A stretch of 64,000 bases of DNA from Mycobacterium branderi (GCF_010728725.1 NZ_AP022606.1:3720001-3784000); one strand, 5' to 3'; positions 46,845-56,985 are shown, counted from the stretch's first letter. The notes: a model not told the origin generated them from the sequence alone. Numbers and translations are program-made.

Positions 46845-47654
46845 ATGCCGCTTACACCAGCCGATGTCCACAATGTGGCCTTCAGCAAGCCGCCGATCGG
46901 CAAGCGCGGCTACAACGAAGACGAGGTCGACGCCTTCCTCGACCTGGTGGAAAACGAGCTGACCCGCCTCATCGAGGAGAACTCCGATCTGCGTCAGCGG
47001 GTCGCCGAGCTGGACCAGGAACTGGCTGCCGCCCGCGCCGGCGGGGGTGGCAGCGCACAGCCCAGCCAGGCGATGCCGCTCTACGAACCGGAGCCGGAGC
47101 CCGCGCCCGCCCCGGCGCCGCAGCCTGCGCCGGCGGCCGCCGCATCGGTCAGCGAGGACCAGGCCATCAAGGCCGCCCGAGTACTCAGCCTGGCGCAAGA
47201 CACTGCAGACCGGCTGACCGGCACCGCCAAGGCCGAGGCCGACAAACTGCTGGCCGACGCCCGCACCAACGCCGACCAGATCCTGTCCGAAGCCCGCCGC
47301 GAGGCGGAAACCACCGTGGCCGAGGCGCGGCAGCGGGCCGACGCGATGCTGGCCGACGCGCAAACCCGCTCGGAAGCCCAGTTGCGGCAGGCCCAGGAGA
47401 AGGCCGACGCGCTGCAGGCCGACGCCGAGCGCAAGCACTCCGAGATCATGGGCACCATCAACCAGCAGCGCACCGTGCTGGAGGGCCGACTCGAGCAATT
47501 GCGCACCTTCGAACGCGAATACCGCACCCGGCTCAAGACGTACCTGGAGTCGCAGCTCGAGGAACTTGGCCAGCGCGGCTCGGCGGCGCCCGTCGACTCC
47601 AGCGCCACCAACGATGCCGGAGGGTTCAACCAGTTCAATCGGGGCAATAACTAA
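46845..47654 (+). CDS. wag31: Polar growth protein Wag31 (DivIVA)
   Basis: Wag31 marks the cell pole and recruits the elongation machinery. The N-terminal membrane-binding DivIVA domain ([36 protein letters not shown]) is followed by a Gly/Pro/Glu linker and a long coiled-coil from about residue 105 to the C-terminus ([11 protein letters not shown]). 269 residues, slightly longer than M. tuberculosis because of the linker. The PknA phosphosite Thr73 of M. tuberculosis aligns with a serine ([12 protein letters not shown]). ATG 46845 is the start. Confidence 0.96.
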   Translation: MPLTPADVHNVAFSKPPIGKRGYNEDEVDAFLDLVENELTRLIEENSDLRQRVAELDQELAAARAGGGGSAQPSQAMPLYEPEPEPAPAPAPQPAPAAAASVSEDQAIKAARVLSLAQDTADRLTGTAKAEADKLLADARTNADQILSEARREAETTVAEARQRADAMLADAQTRSEAQLRQAQEKADALQADAERKHSEIMGTINQQRTVLEGRLEQLRTFEREYRTRLKTYLESQLEELGQRGSAAPVDSSATNDAGGFNQFNRGNN

Positions 47655-47736
47655 CAGATCGAAGGTGCCGGGCCCGACGGGCGGTAGCGTGCTTGGCAGT
47701 CTTTGGTGTCTTGCCCCGTCGGCTGGAGGTTGAGCG

Positions 47737-48081
47737 ATGCTGATTATCGCGCTGGTGCTAGCGGTGATAGGCCTTGCCGCTTTGGTGTTCGCCGTCGTCA
47801 CCAGCAACGAGTTGGTGGCCTGGGTATGCATCGCCGCCAGCGTGCTCGGCGTGGTGCTGCTGATCATCGATGCCCTGCAGGAACGCCAGCGTCGCGAAAC
47901 GGGCGCCCCCGCCAACAAATCGGCAGACGCTCCCAAGCCGCTTCCCGAGGAAGCGGGCGCCGACTACGACTACGCGGACTATCCCGAGGATGCCTCCGGT
48001 GAGGCGAGCACTGCCGGCGCCGACGAAGAGACCGGGGTGCCGGCCGAGCACGACCGCGGCAGCGGCGGCGACGACCGTTAG
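47737..48081 (+). CDS. Small membrane protein (Rv2144c-type)
   Basis: A 114-residue protein with two N-terminal hydrophobic helices ([19 protein letters not shown] and [20 protein letters not shown]) and a long acidic, disordered cytoplasmic tail. It ends the dcw-associated run. ATG 47737 has a GGAGG site. It overlaps the opposite-strand phosphoribosyltransferase by four bases. Unknown function. Confidence 0.85.
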   Translation: MLIIALVLAVIGLAALVFAVVTSNELVAWVCIAASVLGVVLLIIDALQERQRRETGAPANKSADAPKPLPEEAGADYDYADYPEDASGEASTAGADEETGVPAEHDRGSGGDDR

Positions 48082-48752
48082 GTCGGGGTGGCCAGCAGTT
48101 CGCGAACCTCGTCGTCGGTCACTTGATGAAAGTCGACGAAAACCTGTCCCACCGCTTCGAAATCCGGCGGCATCGTCGCGCAGACCACGTCGTCGGCCTC
48201 CTGCGCCAGCTGCTGACACGCTGAGGGCGGTCCGACCGGAACCGCGACGACGATCGCCTCGGGGCCCAACTCCCGCAATGCTCGCACGGCGGCCAACATG
48301 CTGGCGCCGGTAGCGATGCCGTCGTCCACCAGAATCACCGTTTTGCCATGAGGGTCGGCGAGCGGCCGTCCGCCGCGGTAAGCCTGCTCGCGCCGGGTCA
48401 GTTCGGTGGTCTCGCGGTCGATCACCGCGCGGACCTGCTCCTCGCTGATGCGCAGGCTCGACACCACATTGTCGTTCATCACGACGCCACCGCCGCTGGC
48501 GAGGGCGCCCATCGCCAGCTCGGACCATTGCGGCACGCCAAGCTTGCGGACCAGGAAGACGTCCAGCGGGGCGTGCAGCGCCGACGCGACTTCCCACGCC
48601 ACCGGAACACCGCCACGGGCCAGGCCGAACACCAGCAGGTCGTGGTTCCCGCGGTACGACGCCAGCTCCTCGGCCAGCACCCGGCCGGCTTCCCGGCGAT
48701 CACTGAACGTGCGCCGGGATGCTCGCCGCAAAAAGCCGCTCGGTCGATTCAT
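48078..48752 (-). CDS. Phosphoribosyltransferase-domain protein (Rv2143-type)
   Basis: A 224-residue protein of the type I phosphoribosyltransferase fold. The PRPP loop is [14 protein letters not shown], and the N-terminal half has the family segments [16 protein letters not shown] and [14 protein letters not shown]. Such proteins in stress gene clusters are not linked to a known base; the substrate is unknown. ATG 48752 is the start. The 175 bases upstream (48753-48927) hold no gene that I can support. Confidence 0.86.
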   Translation of the reverse strand: MNRPSGFLRRASRRTFSDRREAGRVLAEELASYRGNHDLLVFGLARGGVPVAWEVASALHAPLDVFLVRKLGVPQWSELAMGALASGGGVVMNDNVVSSLRISEEQVRAVIDRETTELTRREQAYRGGRPLADPHGKTVILVDDGIATGASMLAAVRALRELGPEAIVVAVPVGPPSACQQLAQEADDVVCATMPPDFEAVGQVFVDFHQVTDDEVRELLATPT

Positions 48753-48896
48753 TCGTCGTATCCGCCGTTGTCACGCCGGCCCTACCAGCCTACGGCTTCC
48801 CGCCCGGCATCTGAACGAAACCGCAGCGTGGCTTTTGAAGACAGCACATCAGGGCAATGCGAAGCGGCAAGACGGCCAGTGCAATTCGTTTCCGTG

Positions 48897-48920
48897 GCGT
48901 GTGCTCCATGCGGGTCGGGC
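48897..48920 (+). repeat. 24-bp direct repeat, left copy
   Basis: GCGTGTGCTCCATGCGGGTC plus four further bases. The same 24 bases with one change (T to C) recur at 49755-49778. The two copies flank the vapBC remnant, about 860 bases apart. Confidence 0.8.
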
Positions 48921-48927
48921 AGTCGGG

Positions 48928-49318
48928 CTAGGGGGCGAGTTGGGCGGGGGCGACTCGGCACCCGGCGGCTTGGGCTCCGGCGTGCATGCGTCGGTCCCAA
49001 ACGGCGACGATCAGGCCGGGATCGCCGACTGCCAACGCGCTGGCCAGATGGACAGTGCTGTTCGACCGTTGCGGTGAGCTCGACTGGGCGGGTAGCGGCC
49101 CAGAAGTTCTCCCAGTCACGCTCGATGTCGGCGAGCTCGGATTTGGTTAGGTCGTGATTGCGGGCCGCTGCGGCGAGCGCGGCGCGGACTTCAGGGTAGG
49201 CCAGGCGGCTGGACAATGCGGCGTCGCAGCCGTCCCATGGCGCTGAGGCCAGCGAGCTCCCAGTCTCGGTGGTGAGAAGTTTGACGAAGGCGCTGGCGTC
49301 GAAGTAGACGAGCGGCAC
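48928..49318 (-). pseudogene. vapC: VapC PIN-domain toxin, broken by internal deletion
   Basis: The first half reads as an intact PIN toxin: YFDASAFVKLL with the first catalytic Asp, then YPEVRAALAAAARNHDL and VELTATVEQH. The C-terminal part (VHLASALAVGDP, VWDRRMHAGAQAAGC) continues in another frame, directly after the point where EQH stops. About a dozen residues normally between them, including the conserved RGADA region, are missing. The likely cause is a deletion of a non-multiple of three near 49068. Read straight on, the frame encodes an Arg/Pro-rich tail. GTG 49318 follows the vapB stop by three bases. Toxin activity should be lost. Confidence 0.82.
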
Positions 49319-49321
49319 TGG

Positions 49322-49582
49322 TCAGCGCCGCTGGTCGCTGACCCGGTCAGACACCGGCCGTCGCGGTCGGGGCCTGGAACGGCTCGCAGCGACGGGCCGC
49401 TGCGCGGTGGCCTTGCCGATCACGCCTTCAGTCGTGAGGCGCTCCAAAGTGCCTGCGCTGTCCAGCGCGGTCAGCCGCGCGACGGGAATCCCGCGGTCGG
49501 TGATGACGACCTCGCCACCGGCCCGAGCTCGATCGAGCCAATCGCTGAGGTGCGCGCGCAACTCGGTCACGGATACATCCAT
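49322..49582 (-). CDS. vapB: VapB antitoxin (Phd/YefM-type)
   Basis: An 86-residue antitoxin with the Phd fold opening MDVSVTELRAHLSDWLDRAR and GGEVVITDRGIPVARL, then a basic C-terminal tail that would wrap the toxin. ATG 49582 is the start. It is intact although the vapC partner just downstream is broken. It probably binds its own promoter (around 49583-49625), but no clear operator is visible. Confidence 0.86.
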   Translation of the reverse strand: MDVSVTELRAHLSDWLDRARAGGEVVITDRGIPVARLTALDSAGTLERLTTEGVIGKATAQRPVAASRSRPRPRRPVSDRVSDQRR

Positions 49583-49743
49583 ACTGTGAACGGTATATTC
49601 CCTGCACCCGTGATTTGTACATGTCACTACCGAGCGCGGCAATGACCCGGACAATCGATGTCATGCTGGCTCATCGCCTTGGTCCAAGATGCATCCGAAG
49701 ATGTTGCGGCGGAAGCTGTTTGCCGTCCTAGTGGGACGTTGTT

Positions 49744-49935
49744 GTCGCCTCAATCGCGTGTGCTCCACGCGGGTCGGGCGACCCGCTCGTCGCCACCCGC
49801 CATCGCCTCGGAATGGAATGCGAACATTCCATTCCTCTCGGCTCAGTTGGGTGTGATCGCGGCTTCGCCGCTCAACACGCTCCATCGGCTCGGATATGAA
49901 TGCGAGCATTCATATCGCTCGCCTCAATCGCGTGT
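49744..49935. repeat. Hairpin array flanked by 17-bp direct repeats
   Basis: The same 17 bases, TCGCCTCAATCGCGTGT, occur at 49744-49760 and 49919-49935. Between them lie four inverted repeats: 49768-49785 (8-bp stem, 2-base loop); 49810-49835 (11-bp stem GGAATGGAATG, loop CGAA); 49859-49871 (5-bp stem, loop TTC, with extra weaker pairing outside); and 49893-49916 (10-bp stem GATATGAATG, loop CGAG). Linkers resemble each other (GCTC-rich, ending TGTG or ACACGCTCC). The right direct repeat enters the last bases of the tRNA gene. No gene is supported in 49583-49932. Confidence 0.85.
49755..49778 (+). repeat. 24-bp direct repeat, right copy
   Basis: Matches 48897-48920 at 23 of 24 bases (GCGTGTGCTCCACGCGGGTC start). 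Here it overlaps the end of the 17-bp direct repeat and the first hairpin of the array. Confidence 0.8.
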
Positions 49936-50018
49936 CCGAGGGGGGACTTGAACCCCCACGCCCAGTAATAGGGCACTAGCACCTCAAGCTAGCGCGTCTG
50001 CCATTCCGCCACTCGGAC
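49933..50018 (-). tRNA. tRNA-Leu (anticodon GAG)
   Basis: An 86-base class II tRNA. On the minus strand it starts GTCCGAG and ends CTCGGAC with discriminator A, so the acceptor stem pairs perfectly. The anticodon stem CTAGC/GCTAG encloses TTGAGGT, placing GAG at the anticodon. A long variable arm (CCC..GGG) and a GGGGG-TTCAAGT-CCCCC T-arm confirm leucine type. CCA is not encoded. Its 3' end touches the hairpin array. Confidence 0.97.
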
Positions 50019-50103
50019 CGACCTAAGTTGGCAGCCAAGGCTATCGGATAGGGAAGGCCCGACCCAAACCCGGCGACCCGTGTCAATGGTAGGAAAGGTG
50101 ACT

Positions 50104-51450
50104 ATGACCGTCGCAACCGGCGTTGGGCCTGACCCCGTCGACGACGTCGTCGAAGTCGTCAGCAGGCTGATCCGGTTCGACACCAGCAACACCGGCGAGC
50201 TGGACACCACCAAGGGCGAGGCCGAATGTGCCCAGTGGGTGGCCGCCCAGCTGGAAGATGTTGGCTACCAGGTTGAATACCTGGAGTCGGGCGCGCCCGG
50301 ACGCGGCAATGTGTTCGCCCGGCTGGCCGGCGCCGACAGTTCGCGCGGTGCGCTGCTGATCCATGGTCATCTCGACGTGGTGCCCGCGGAGGCGGCCGAC
50401 TGGAGCGTGCATCCGTTCTCCGGCGCGGTCGAGGACGGCTATGTCTGGGGCCGCGGAGCCGTCGACATGAAAGACATGGTGGGCATGATGATCGTGGTCG
50501 CCCGCCAGTTTCGCCGCGCCGGGATCGTGCCGCCCCGCGACCTGGTATTCGCTTTTTTGGCCGACGAGGAGAACGGGGGCAGATATGGCTCGCACTGGCT
50601 GGTCGACAACCGCCCCGACCTGTTCGACGGCGTCACCGAGGCGGTCGGCGAGGTCGGCGGGTTCTCGCTGACGGTGCCCCGCCGCGACGGCGGGGAGCGG
50701 CGGCTCTACCTGATCGAAACAGCCGAGAAGGGCCTGCAGTGGATGCGGCTGACCGCCCGCGGCCGCGCCGGACACGGCTCGATGGTGCACGACCACAACG
50801 CCGTCACCGCGCTTGCCGAGGCGGTCGCCCGGTTGGGCCGTCACCGGTTTCCGTTGGTGCCCACCGATACCGTCATGCAGTTCTTGACCGCGATCGGTGA
50901 GGAGGCCGGGCACAGCTTCGACGCCGATTCCCCCGACTTGGAGGGAGCGATCGAGAAGCTGGGGCCGATTGCCCGCATCGTGAAGGCCACGCTGCGTGAC
51001 ACCGCAAACCCCACGATGCTCAAGGCCGGTTACAAGGCCAATGTGGTGCCGGCGATCGCCGAGGCCATGGTGGACTGTCGCGTGCTGCCTGGCCGCCAGG
51101 CCGCGTTCGAGGCCGAGATCGACGAGCTGATCGGGCCCGACGTCACCCGCGAATGGGTGACCGACCTGCCGTCGTATGAGACGAGTTTCGACGGCGACCT
51201 GGTCGACGCGATGAACTCCGCGCTGCTGGCGGTGGATCCCGACGCCCGCACGGTGCCGTATATGCTGTCCGGCGGGACTGATGCAAAGGCCTTCGCGCGC
51301 TTGGGAATTCGCTGTTTCGGGTTCACCCCGTTGCGGTTGCCACCGGAATTGGATTTCTCCGCGCTGTTCCACGGCGTCGACGAACGGGTACCCGTCGAGG
51401 CGTTGAGGTTTGGCGCCGACGTGATGTCGCGCTTTTTGACACACTGCTAG
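50104..51450 (+). CDS. M20-family metallopeptidase (Rv2141c-type)
   Basis: A 448-residue zinc amidohydrolase of the M20 family (DapE/ArgE/CPG2 group), equal in length to Rv2141c. Metal ligands lie in [20 protein letters not shown] and [15 protein letters not shown] begins the dimerisation domain; and the last ligand is likely in [12 protein letters not shown] 50104 has a GGAAAGGTG site; the frame opens upstream at GTG 50080. The substrate is unknown: dipeptides or acylated amino acids. Confidence 0.92.
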   Translation: MTVATGVGPDPVDDVVEVVSRLIRFDTSNTGELDTTKGEAECAQWVAAQLEDVGYQVEYLESGAPGRGNVFARLAGADSSRGALLIHGHLDVVPAEAADWSVHPFSGAVEDGYVWGRGAVDMKDMVGMMIVVARQFRRAGIVPPRDLVFAFLADEENGGRYGSHWLVDNRPDLFDGVTEAVGEVGGFSLTVPRRDGGERRLYLIETAEKGLQWMRLTARGRAGHGSMVHDHNAVTALAEAVARLGRHRFPLVPTDTVMQFLTAIGEEAGHSFDADSPDLEGAIEKLGPIARIVKATLRDTANPTMLKAGYKANVVPAIAEAMVDCRVLPGRQAAFEAEIDELIGPDVTREWVTDLPSYETSFDGDLVDAMNSALLAVDPDARTVPYMLSGGTDAKAFARLGIRCFGFTPLRLPPELDFSALFHGVDERVPVEALRFGADVMSRFLTHC

Positions 51451-51473
51451 CCGCAAAGACGAGAGGACTGATC

Positions 51474-52004
51474 ATGATCACACCGCCCGACCCGTACGCG
51501 ACGCTGCCCAAGCTGCCGTCGTTTCAGCTGCAGTCGAAGTCGATCACCGACGGGCAGCCGCTCGCGACGGCCCAGATCAGCGGCATCATGGGCGCCGGCG
51601 GCGAGGATGCCAGCCCGCACCTGAGCTGGTCGGGCTTCCCGGAGGAGACCCGCAGCTTCGCGGTCACCGTCTACGACCCCGACGCGCCCACCCTTTCCGG
51701 CTTCTGGCACTGGGCGGTCGCGAACCTGCCGGCGACGGTCACCGAGCTGCCCGAGGGCGTCGGCGACGGCCGCGAGTTGCCGGGCGGCGCGCTGACCTTG
51801 GTGAACGACGCCGGCATGCGCCGCTACGTGGGCGCCGCGCCGCCGCCGGGGCACGGGCCGCACCGCTACTACGTCAGCGTGCACGCGGTGGACGTGGAGA
51901 AGCTCGACCTCAGCGAGGACGCCAGCCCGGCGTTCCTGGGATTCAACCTCTTCCAGCACGCGATCGCGCGCGCGGTCATCTACGGCACCTACGAGCAGAG
52001 GTAG
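51474..52004 (+). CDS. PEBP/YbhB-family protein (Rv2140c-type)
   Basis: A 176-residue phosphatidylethanolamine-binding protein family member. The ligand pocket motifs are [10 protein letters not shown] and [14 protein letters not shown]. In bacteria these may bind anionic groups or inhibit kinases and proteases; the role is open. ATG 51474 has a GAGAGGA site, 23 bases after the M20 peptidase. It ends 16 bases before the pyrD stop, tail to tail. Confidence 0.92.
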   Translation: MITPPDPYATLPKLPSFQLQSKSITDGQPLATAQISGIMGAGGEDASPHLSWSGFPEETRSFAVTVYDPDAPTLSGFWHWAVANLPATVTELPEGVGDGRELPGGALTLVNDAGMRRYVGAAPPPGHGPHRYYVSVHAVDVEKLDLSEDASPAFLGFNLFQHAIARAVIYGTYEQR

Positions 52005-52020
52005 TCCCGGCTCGGCACCG

Positions 52021-53076
52021 CTAATCCGACCCCACCGCCTCGCTCAGCGCCGCGAACCCGCCCTCGCGCAGCCGGCGGGCGATCCCGTCGTGAATGTGCT
52101 TGGCCCACAAGCCCCCGCCGTAGATGAAACCGGTATAGCCCTGCAGCAGCGAGGCGCCCGCGGTGATGCGTTCCCAAGCGTCGTCGGCGGTCTCGATGCC
52201 GCCGACGCTGATCAGCACCAGCCGGTCACCGACCCGGGCGTAGAGCCGGCGCAGCACCTCGACGGACCGCCGCGCCAGCGGCGGCCCGGAGATCCCGCCC
52301 AAGCCGAGCGCCTCGACGCCCGGCGTCAAAAGGCCGTCGCGCGAGACGGTGGTGTTGGTGGCGACGATCCCGGCGAGGCCCAAATCGACCGCTAGGTCGG
52401 CGATTTCGTCGATATCGGAGTCGGCCAAATCCGGCGCGATCTTGACCAGCACCGGCGTCGAGGTCTCCTCCAGCACAGCGGACAGGATGGGGCGCAGCGA
52501 TTCGACCGCCTGCAGGTCGCGCAGCCCGGGCGTGTTCGGCGAGCTCACGTTGACCACCAGGTACGACGCCAGCGGGCCGACCAGCCGGGCGCTGGCCCGG
52601 TAGTCGTCGGCGGCCTGTTCGACCGGTGTCGACTTGGTTTTGCCGATGTTGACCCCGATCGGCACGTCGGGCGCTTGGCGCGCCAGCCGGGTCGCCAGCT
52701 TGCCCGCACCCTCGTTGTTGAAGCCCATCCGGTTGAGCAGAGCCCGATCTGCGGGCAGCCGGAACATCCGGGGCGGCGGGTTGCCCGGTTGCGGTTGGGC
52801 GGTGACGGTGCCCACCTCGGCGTAGCCGAATCCCAGCGCTCCCCACGTCTTGAGCCCGACACCGTCTTTGTCGAAACCGGCCGCCAGCCCGAGCGGTCCG
52901 GGGAAGCGCACCCCGAATACCGTGCTGGCCAGTATCGGGTCGGTCGGAGCCAGCAACCGGTGCAGCGGTTGTCGCAGCGGCGCGCCGGCGGTCACACCGC
53001 GCAGTCCCGCGAACACGATCGTGTGGATGCGCTCGGGCGGCACCAGAAACAGCGCCCGGCGAAGCGCGCCGTACAC
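52021..53076 (-). CDS. pyrD: Dihydroorotate dehydrogenase (quinone), class 2
   Basis: PyrD oxidises dihydroorotate to orotate in pyrimidine synthesis, passing electrons to menaquinone. The class 2 N-terminal membrane-contact helices ([19 protein letters not shown]) precede the FMN barrel. Family signatures include [38 protein letters not shown] with the catalytic Ser, and [19 protein letters not shown] 53076 is the start, two bases after the DUF5703 stop. 351 residues. Confidence 0.96.
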   Translation of the reverse strand: MYGALRRALFLVPPERIHTIVFAGLRGVTAGAPLRQPLHRLLAPTDPILASTVFGVRFPGPLGLAAGFDKDGVGLKTWGALGFGYAEVGTVTAQPQPGNPPPRMFRLPADRALLNRMGFNNEGAGKLATRLARQAPDVPIGVNIGKTKSTPVEQAADDYRASARLVGPLASYLVVNVSSPNTPGLRDLQAVESLRPILSAVLEETSTPVLVKIAPDLADSDIDEIADLAVDLGLAGIVATNTTVSRDGLLTPGVEALGLGGISGPPLARRSVEVLRRLYARVGDRLVLISVGGIETADDAWERITAGASLLQGYTGFIYGGGLWAKHIHDGIARRLREGGFAALSEAVGSD

Positions 53077-53078
53077 CG

Positions 53079-53336
53079 TCAGAGCGCGGGCTGGTCGGGG
53101 CGCCCGCCCTGTTCGATGCGAGTTTTCTTGCGCCGCAACAAGACTCGTCGGCTGCCGTCGGTGTAGAGCCGGACCCGTGTCAACTCCCAGCCGCGATACT
53201 CCGCTTCGATGGACAGCCGGGTGGAGGCGCTGACCCGGGTCACGTCCGGCGGGAGCCGCAGCGGCGCCCACTCGTATTCGTCGGACATTTCGGCGTCCCA
53301 GCCTGCCGGCAACCGGCCGCGCCGCGCCGCGCTCAA
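53079..53336 (-). CDS. DUF5703 family protein
   Basis: An 85-residue protein with the core [20 protein letters not shown] and [19 protein letters not shown], which I recognise as DUF5703; function unknown. TTG 53336 overlaps the lppL stop (TTGA), and its stop is two bases before the pyrD GTG, so the three genes form a coupled unit. A later ATG (MSDEYEW) would shorten it by 16 residues. Confidence 0.82.
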   Translation of the reverse strand: MSAARRGRLPAGWDAEMSDEYEWAPLRLPPDVTRVSASTRLSIEAEYRGWELTRVRLYTDGSRRVLLRRKKTRIEQGGRPDQPAL

Positions 53337-54349
53337 CGAGGGCCCGCCGCGTGCTCGATGACCTGAACTCCGGCACCCGAACCCGACACCACATACAGCG
53401 TGTCCGACGTGTCGTCGAACGCCAGCGTGTTGGGTTGCCGCACGGTTGGGTAACGTACCTTTTCGACGGGGATTCCGGTGGACAGATCGTAACCAATTAC
53501 CAAATTCGCAGCGGTTTGCGACACCCAGGCCAGTCGGCGCGACCCGGCCACACCGTACGGCGACTGCTTGACCGGGTAGGCCTGCCGCAAAATCAGCGGG
53601 TCGACGCCGTAGACCAGCAGCTGGCCGCCGCGGGTGTCGGTCACCAGCACCCGGCCCAGCGGATCGGCGGCCAGCATGGTGGCACCCTGCCCGGCCCGCA
53701 ATGCCTGCCCCACCGTTCCGTCGGCGTCGACGGTGGTGACCAACGTCTGCCCCCGATCCAGCGTGATCACTGTATTGCCTTGTGCCACAAGGGAATCGAT
53801 GCGGCCGACGATCTTGGACCGGTTGGCGACCGTTGTCCCGGAGGACAGCGTGTAGACCGTGCCGTCGGCGGTACCCAGCACCAGCTTGTGATCGGCCCGG
53901 CGGGCGATGGCCGTGAAATCGATGTCCCGTGCCTCGCCGATCTCGGCTCGGGAGACATGGCCAGCGGACAGGTCGACGGCAAAATAGCCGCCCCGGGTGG
54001 ACAGATAAGCGTTGCCCGCGCCGTCGCCGGTCAACGCGCTCGCCGGGCCGGGCAGGGCGATCACCCGCGACGGCGTTTGCCCAGCGCCCAGCACGGTGAC
54101 TGACCCCGACCCCAGTAAGACCAGCGCCGCGGTGCGCTGATCGAAGATCGCCGCGTGGGGGCTGCCGCCCATTGCCCGCACAGCGCCGGCCGGAACCGTC
54201 GACACCGGTGGGGACTCGGCGGGCCGCGCGGGCTGGATCGTCGGCGGTGCTGCGTCCAGGGTCTTCGGCGAGCAGCCGAGCACCAGCCCCGCGAAAACCA
54301 GCAGGCCAGCGACGTGGCGGTGAACTGCGGGTTTACAAAAACTGGGCAA
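53333..54349 (-). CDS. lppL: Lipoprotein LppL
   Basis: A 338-residue exported lipoprotein with lipobox LVLGC at about residue 26. The mature part has repeated strands around short motifs ([44 protein letters not shown]), which suggests a beta-propeller like YncE or SMP-30 proteins. That is inference. TTG 54349 is the only ordinary start before the signal sequence. The first gene of the lppL-DUF5703-pyrD unit. Confidence 0.85.
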   Translation of the reverse strand: MPSFCKPAVHRHVAGLLVFAGLVLGCSPKTLDAAPPTIQPARPAESPPVSTVPAGAVRAMGGSPHAAIFDQRTAALVLLGSGSVTVLGAGQTPSRVIALPGPASALTGDGAGNAYLSTRGGYFAVDLSAGHVSRAEIGEARDIDFTAIARRADHKLVLGTADGTVYTLSSGTTVANRSKIVGRIDSLVAQGNTVITLDRGQTLVTTVDADGTVGQALRAGQGATMLAADPLGRVLVTDTRGGQLLVYGVDPLILRQAYPVKQSPYGVAGSRRLAWVSQTAANLVIGYDLSTGIPVEKVRYPTVRQPNTLAFDDTSDTLYVVSGSGAGVQVIEHAAGPR

Positions 54350-54470
54350 GGGGTAACTCTCGAGGTATGCGACGGGTAGCCGGATTGAATTCCAAGTCTA
54401 GGGAAGATCCCTGGTCGGGACGCGGCGCCGTCGCGGCTGCGACAAGTCGTTGGAGAGGTATGGTCGCCGC

Positions 54471-54782
54471 ATGACCGTCGCCGAAGACCGTCAGTACGCC
54501 GACTCGGATTTCGTCATCGAGGACATGTGGACCGGCGTGTTTCCGGCCAGGGCGTTCGCCAGTGGATTCGGGCATGTCGGGGACGGCCGCAGTTTCGCCT
54601 TCCGCGTCGAGCGGCGGTGGCTGCTGGTCGAGGTCTACCGGCCGCGCCTTTCCGGGCCGGTCCCGCAGCCCGAGGACGTGATCGCCAAGTCCAAGCGAAG
54701 CGTCGTCGACATCGACATCACCGACGAGCGCAGTCTTGCCGCGGCGGTGCGTGACTCCGTCGCGGTCGCCGAGCCCGTCTAG
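54471..54782 (+). CDS. Conserved hypothetical protein (Rv2137c-type)
   Basis: A 103-residue protein of unknown function, starting at ATG 54471. It appears mixed alpha/beta, with aromatic-rich strands ([37 protein letters not shown]). It is divergent from lppL and about 50 bases ahead of uppP on the same strand. An upstream in-frame TTG at 54450 is possible. Confidence 0.78.
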   Translation: MTVAEDRQYADSDFVIEDMWTGVFPARAFASGFGHVGDGRSFAFRVERRWLLVEVYRPRLSGPVPQPEDVIAKSKRSVVDIDITDERSLAAAVRDSVAVAEPV

Positions 54783-54832
54783 CCTCGCCGCAGTCACCAG
54801 GTACGGTCGTCGTCGTGTCTGCGACGGCGGCG

Positions 54833-55663
54833 ATGTCTTGGTGGCAGGTAATCGTTTTGGCCGTGGTGCAGGGACTGACCGAGTTTCTTCCGGTGTCCTC
54901 TTCGGGTCACCTGGCGATCGTGTCGCGGCTGATGTTCGACTGTGACGCCGGCGCCTCGTTCACCGCCGTCACCCAGCTGGGCACCGAGGCCGCGGTGCTG
55001 GTGTATTTCGCCCGCGACATCGTGCGCATCGTCAGGGCATGGTTCAACGGCTTGGTGGTCAAGTCGCACCGCGGCGCCGACTACCGGCTTGGCTGGTATG
55101 TGATCATCGGCACGATCCCGATCTGCGTGCTGGGCCTGGTGTTCACCGACGAGATCCGCTCCGGGGTGCGCAACCTGTGGGTGATTGCGACCGCGTTGGT
55201 GGCGTTTTCGGCGGTGATCGCGGCCGCCGAGCACCTCGGGCGACAGACCCGCCACATCGACCAGCTCACTTGGCGCGACGCCATTGTCGTCGGCGTAGCG
55301 CAGACGCTGGCGCTGGTTCCCGGGGTTTCCCGGTCCGGTGCCACGATCAGCGCCGGGCTGTTCCTCGGCCTGGAGCGCGAGCTGGCCGCCCGGTTCGGCT
55401 TTCTGCTGGCCATCCCGGCGGTGTTCGCCTCGGGGCTGTTTTCGCTGCCGGACGCCTTCCACCCGGTGAGTGAAGGGATGAGCGCCACGGGCCCGCAGCT
55501 GTTGGCGGCCACCGTCATTGCGTTCGTTGTCGGACTCTCCGCGGTGGCCTGGTTTCTGCGGTTCCTGGTGCGCCACAACATGTACTGGTTCGTCGGTTAC
55601 CGGATAATCGCCGGGGTGACCGTGCTCATCCTGCTGGCAACCGGGGTTGTGGCGGCCCTATGA
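54833..55663 (+). CDS. uppP: Undecaprenyl-diphosphatase UppP
   Basis: UppP (BacA) removes a phosphate from undecaprenyl diphosphate to recycle the lipid carrier used by MraY. Signature segments are [17 protein letters not shown] with the catalytic Glu and Ser, and [11 protein letters not shown]. About eight helices. ATG 54833 ([10 protein letters not shown]) gives 276 residues, as in M. tuberculosis; the GTG 18 bases upstream is unlikely. Its stop overlaps the next gene's ATG. Confidence 0.95.
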   Translation: MSWWQVIVLAVVQGLTEFLPVSSSGHLAIVSRLMFDCDAGASFTAVTQLGTEAAVLVYFARDIVRIVRAWFNGLVVKSHRGADYRLGWYVIIGTIPICVLGLVFTDEIRSGVRNLWVIATALVAFSAVIAAAEHLGRQTRHIDQLTWRDAIVVGVAQTLALVPGVSRSGATISAGLFLGLERELAARFGFLLAIPAVFASGLFSLPDAFHPVSEGMSATGPQLLAATVIAFVVGLSAVAWFLRFLVRHNMYWFVGYRIIAGVTVLILLATGVVAAL

Positions 55664-56352
55664 CCGTCATCCTGTTGCGGCACGGGCGTTCCACCTCCAA
55701 CACCGCACATGTGCTGGCCGGCCGTTCCGAGGGCGTCGACCTCGACGACAAGGGCCGCGAGCAAGCCGCCGGCCTGATCGACCGGCTCGCCGAGCTGCCG
55801 ATCCGGGCGGTGGTGTGCTCCCCGCTTCTGCGCTGCCGGCGCACGATCGAACCGCTGGCCGCGGCGCTGGGTCTGCAGCCCGTCGTCGACGAACGCCTTT
55901 CCGAGGTCGACTACGGCGAATGGACCGGCCGCAAGATCGCCGACCTGACCAAGGAGCCGCTGTGGGCGGTGGTGCAGGCGCATCCCAGCGCGGCGGTGTT
56001 CCCGGGTGGGGAGGGTTTGGCGCAGGTGCAGACTCGTGCGGTGGCCGCGGTGCGCGACCACGACCGGCGGCTGGCCGACGAGCACGGCGGCGACGCGCTG
56101 TGGCTGGCCTGCACCCACGGCGACGTGATCAAGGCCGTCGTCGCCGACGCGCTGGGCCTGCACCTCGACGGGTTCCAGCGTGTCACCGCCGATCCCGCGT
56201 CGATGAGTGTGATCCGCTACACGCAGCTGCGCCCGTTCGTGATGCACGTCAACCACACCGGCGCCCGGCTGACGTCCGCGCTGACCGCGCCGCCCTCATC
56301 GGACGGCGAAGCACCGCCGAGCGACGCGGTGGTCGGCGGCTCGACCGACTGA
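55660..56352 (+). CDS. Phosphoglycerate mutase-family protein, MSMEG_4193-type
   Basis: A 230-residue histidine phosphatase superfamily protein. The catalytic motif is [10 protein letters not shown] with its His, then SPLLRCRRT, the acid EVDYGEWTG, and the second His in CTHGDVI. This corresponds to the MSMEG_4193/Rv2135c family, which nearly always neighbours DUF3090 and SCO1664 genes. ATG 55660 overlaps uppP. It may be a phosphatase rather than a mutase; the substrate is unknown. Confidence 0.9.
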   Translation: MTVILLRHGRSTSNTAHVLAGRSEGVDLDDKGREQAAGLIDRLAELPIRAVVCSPLLRCRRTIEPLAAALGLQPVVDERLSEVDYGEWTGRKIADLTKEPLWAVVQAHPSAAVFPGGEGLAQVQTRAVAAVRDHDRRLADEHGGDALWLACTHGDVIKAVVADALGLHLDGFQRVTADPASMSVIRYTQLRPFVMHVNHTGARLTSALTAPPSSDGEAPPSDAVVGGSTD

Positions 56353-56397
56353 AGGCATTACGGCACAGCGGCAACTGCCGGTATTTTGGGAGTTGCC

Positions 56398-56985
56398 ATG
56401 CCTCGCGCAATTCACGTCTTCCGCACACCCGACCGCTTCGTCGCCGGGACTGTCGGCCAGCCCGGCAACCGGACGTTCTACCTGCAGGCGGTCGGTGACT
56501 CGCGCGTGGTGTCGGTGGTGCTGGAGAAGCAGCAAGTCGCGGTGCTCGCCGAGCGCATCGGCGCGCTGCTGCTCGAGGTCAACCGTCGCTTCGGCACCCC
56601 GGTGCCGCCGGAGACCACCGAGGTCGAGGATCTCAGCCCGTTGATCACCCCGGTCGACGCCGAGTTCCGGGTCGGCACAATGGGCCTCGGCTGGGATTCC
56701 GAGGCGCAGACCGTGGTGGTGGAGTTGCTGGCCGTCACCGACACCGAGTTCGACGCGTCGGTGGTGCTCGACGACACCGACGAGGGTCCCGACGCCGTGC
56801 GGGTGTTCCTGACGCCGGAGTCGGCGCGGCAGTTCGCAACTCGCACCAACCTCGTCATCTCCGCGGGTCGCCCGCCCTGCCCGCTGTGTGACGAACCGCT
56901 GGACCCGGACGGACACATCTGTGCGCGCACTAACGGCTACCGGCGTAGCGCGTTGCTCGGGTCTGACGATGACGTCGAGGGCTGA
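56398..56985 (+). CDS. DUF3090 family protein
   Basis: A 195-residue protein, equal in length to Rv2134c. Most of it is an alpha/beta domain (MPRAIHVFRTPDRFVAGTVG onward), and the C-terminus has CPLCDEPLDPDGHIC, a zinc-ribbon-like knuckle. ATG 56398 is preferred over the TTG 12 bases upstream. It overlaps the SCO1664-type gene by 17 bases. Function unknown; it belongs to the phosphomutase/DUF3090/SCO1664 trio. Confidence 0.9.
   Translation: MPRAIHVFRTPDRFVAGTVGQPGNRTFYLQAVGDSRVVSVVLEKQQVAVLAERIGALLLEVNRRFGTPVPPETTEVEDLSPLITPVDAEFRVGTMGLGWDSEAQTVVVELLAVTDTEFDASVVLDDTDEGPDAVRVFLTPESARQFATRTNLVISAGRPPCPLCDEPLDPDGHICARTNGYRRSALLGSDDDVEG

Noticed and set aside
49583..49600. Possible VapB operator (ATAC...GTAT) ahead of vapB
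   Set aside because: Only four paired bases per arm; too weak to call.
49661..49951. Two short opposite open frames through the hairpin array
   Set aside because: They consist mainly of translated palindromes and linkers, lack ribosome sites, and look like no protein family.
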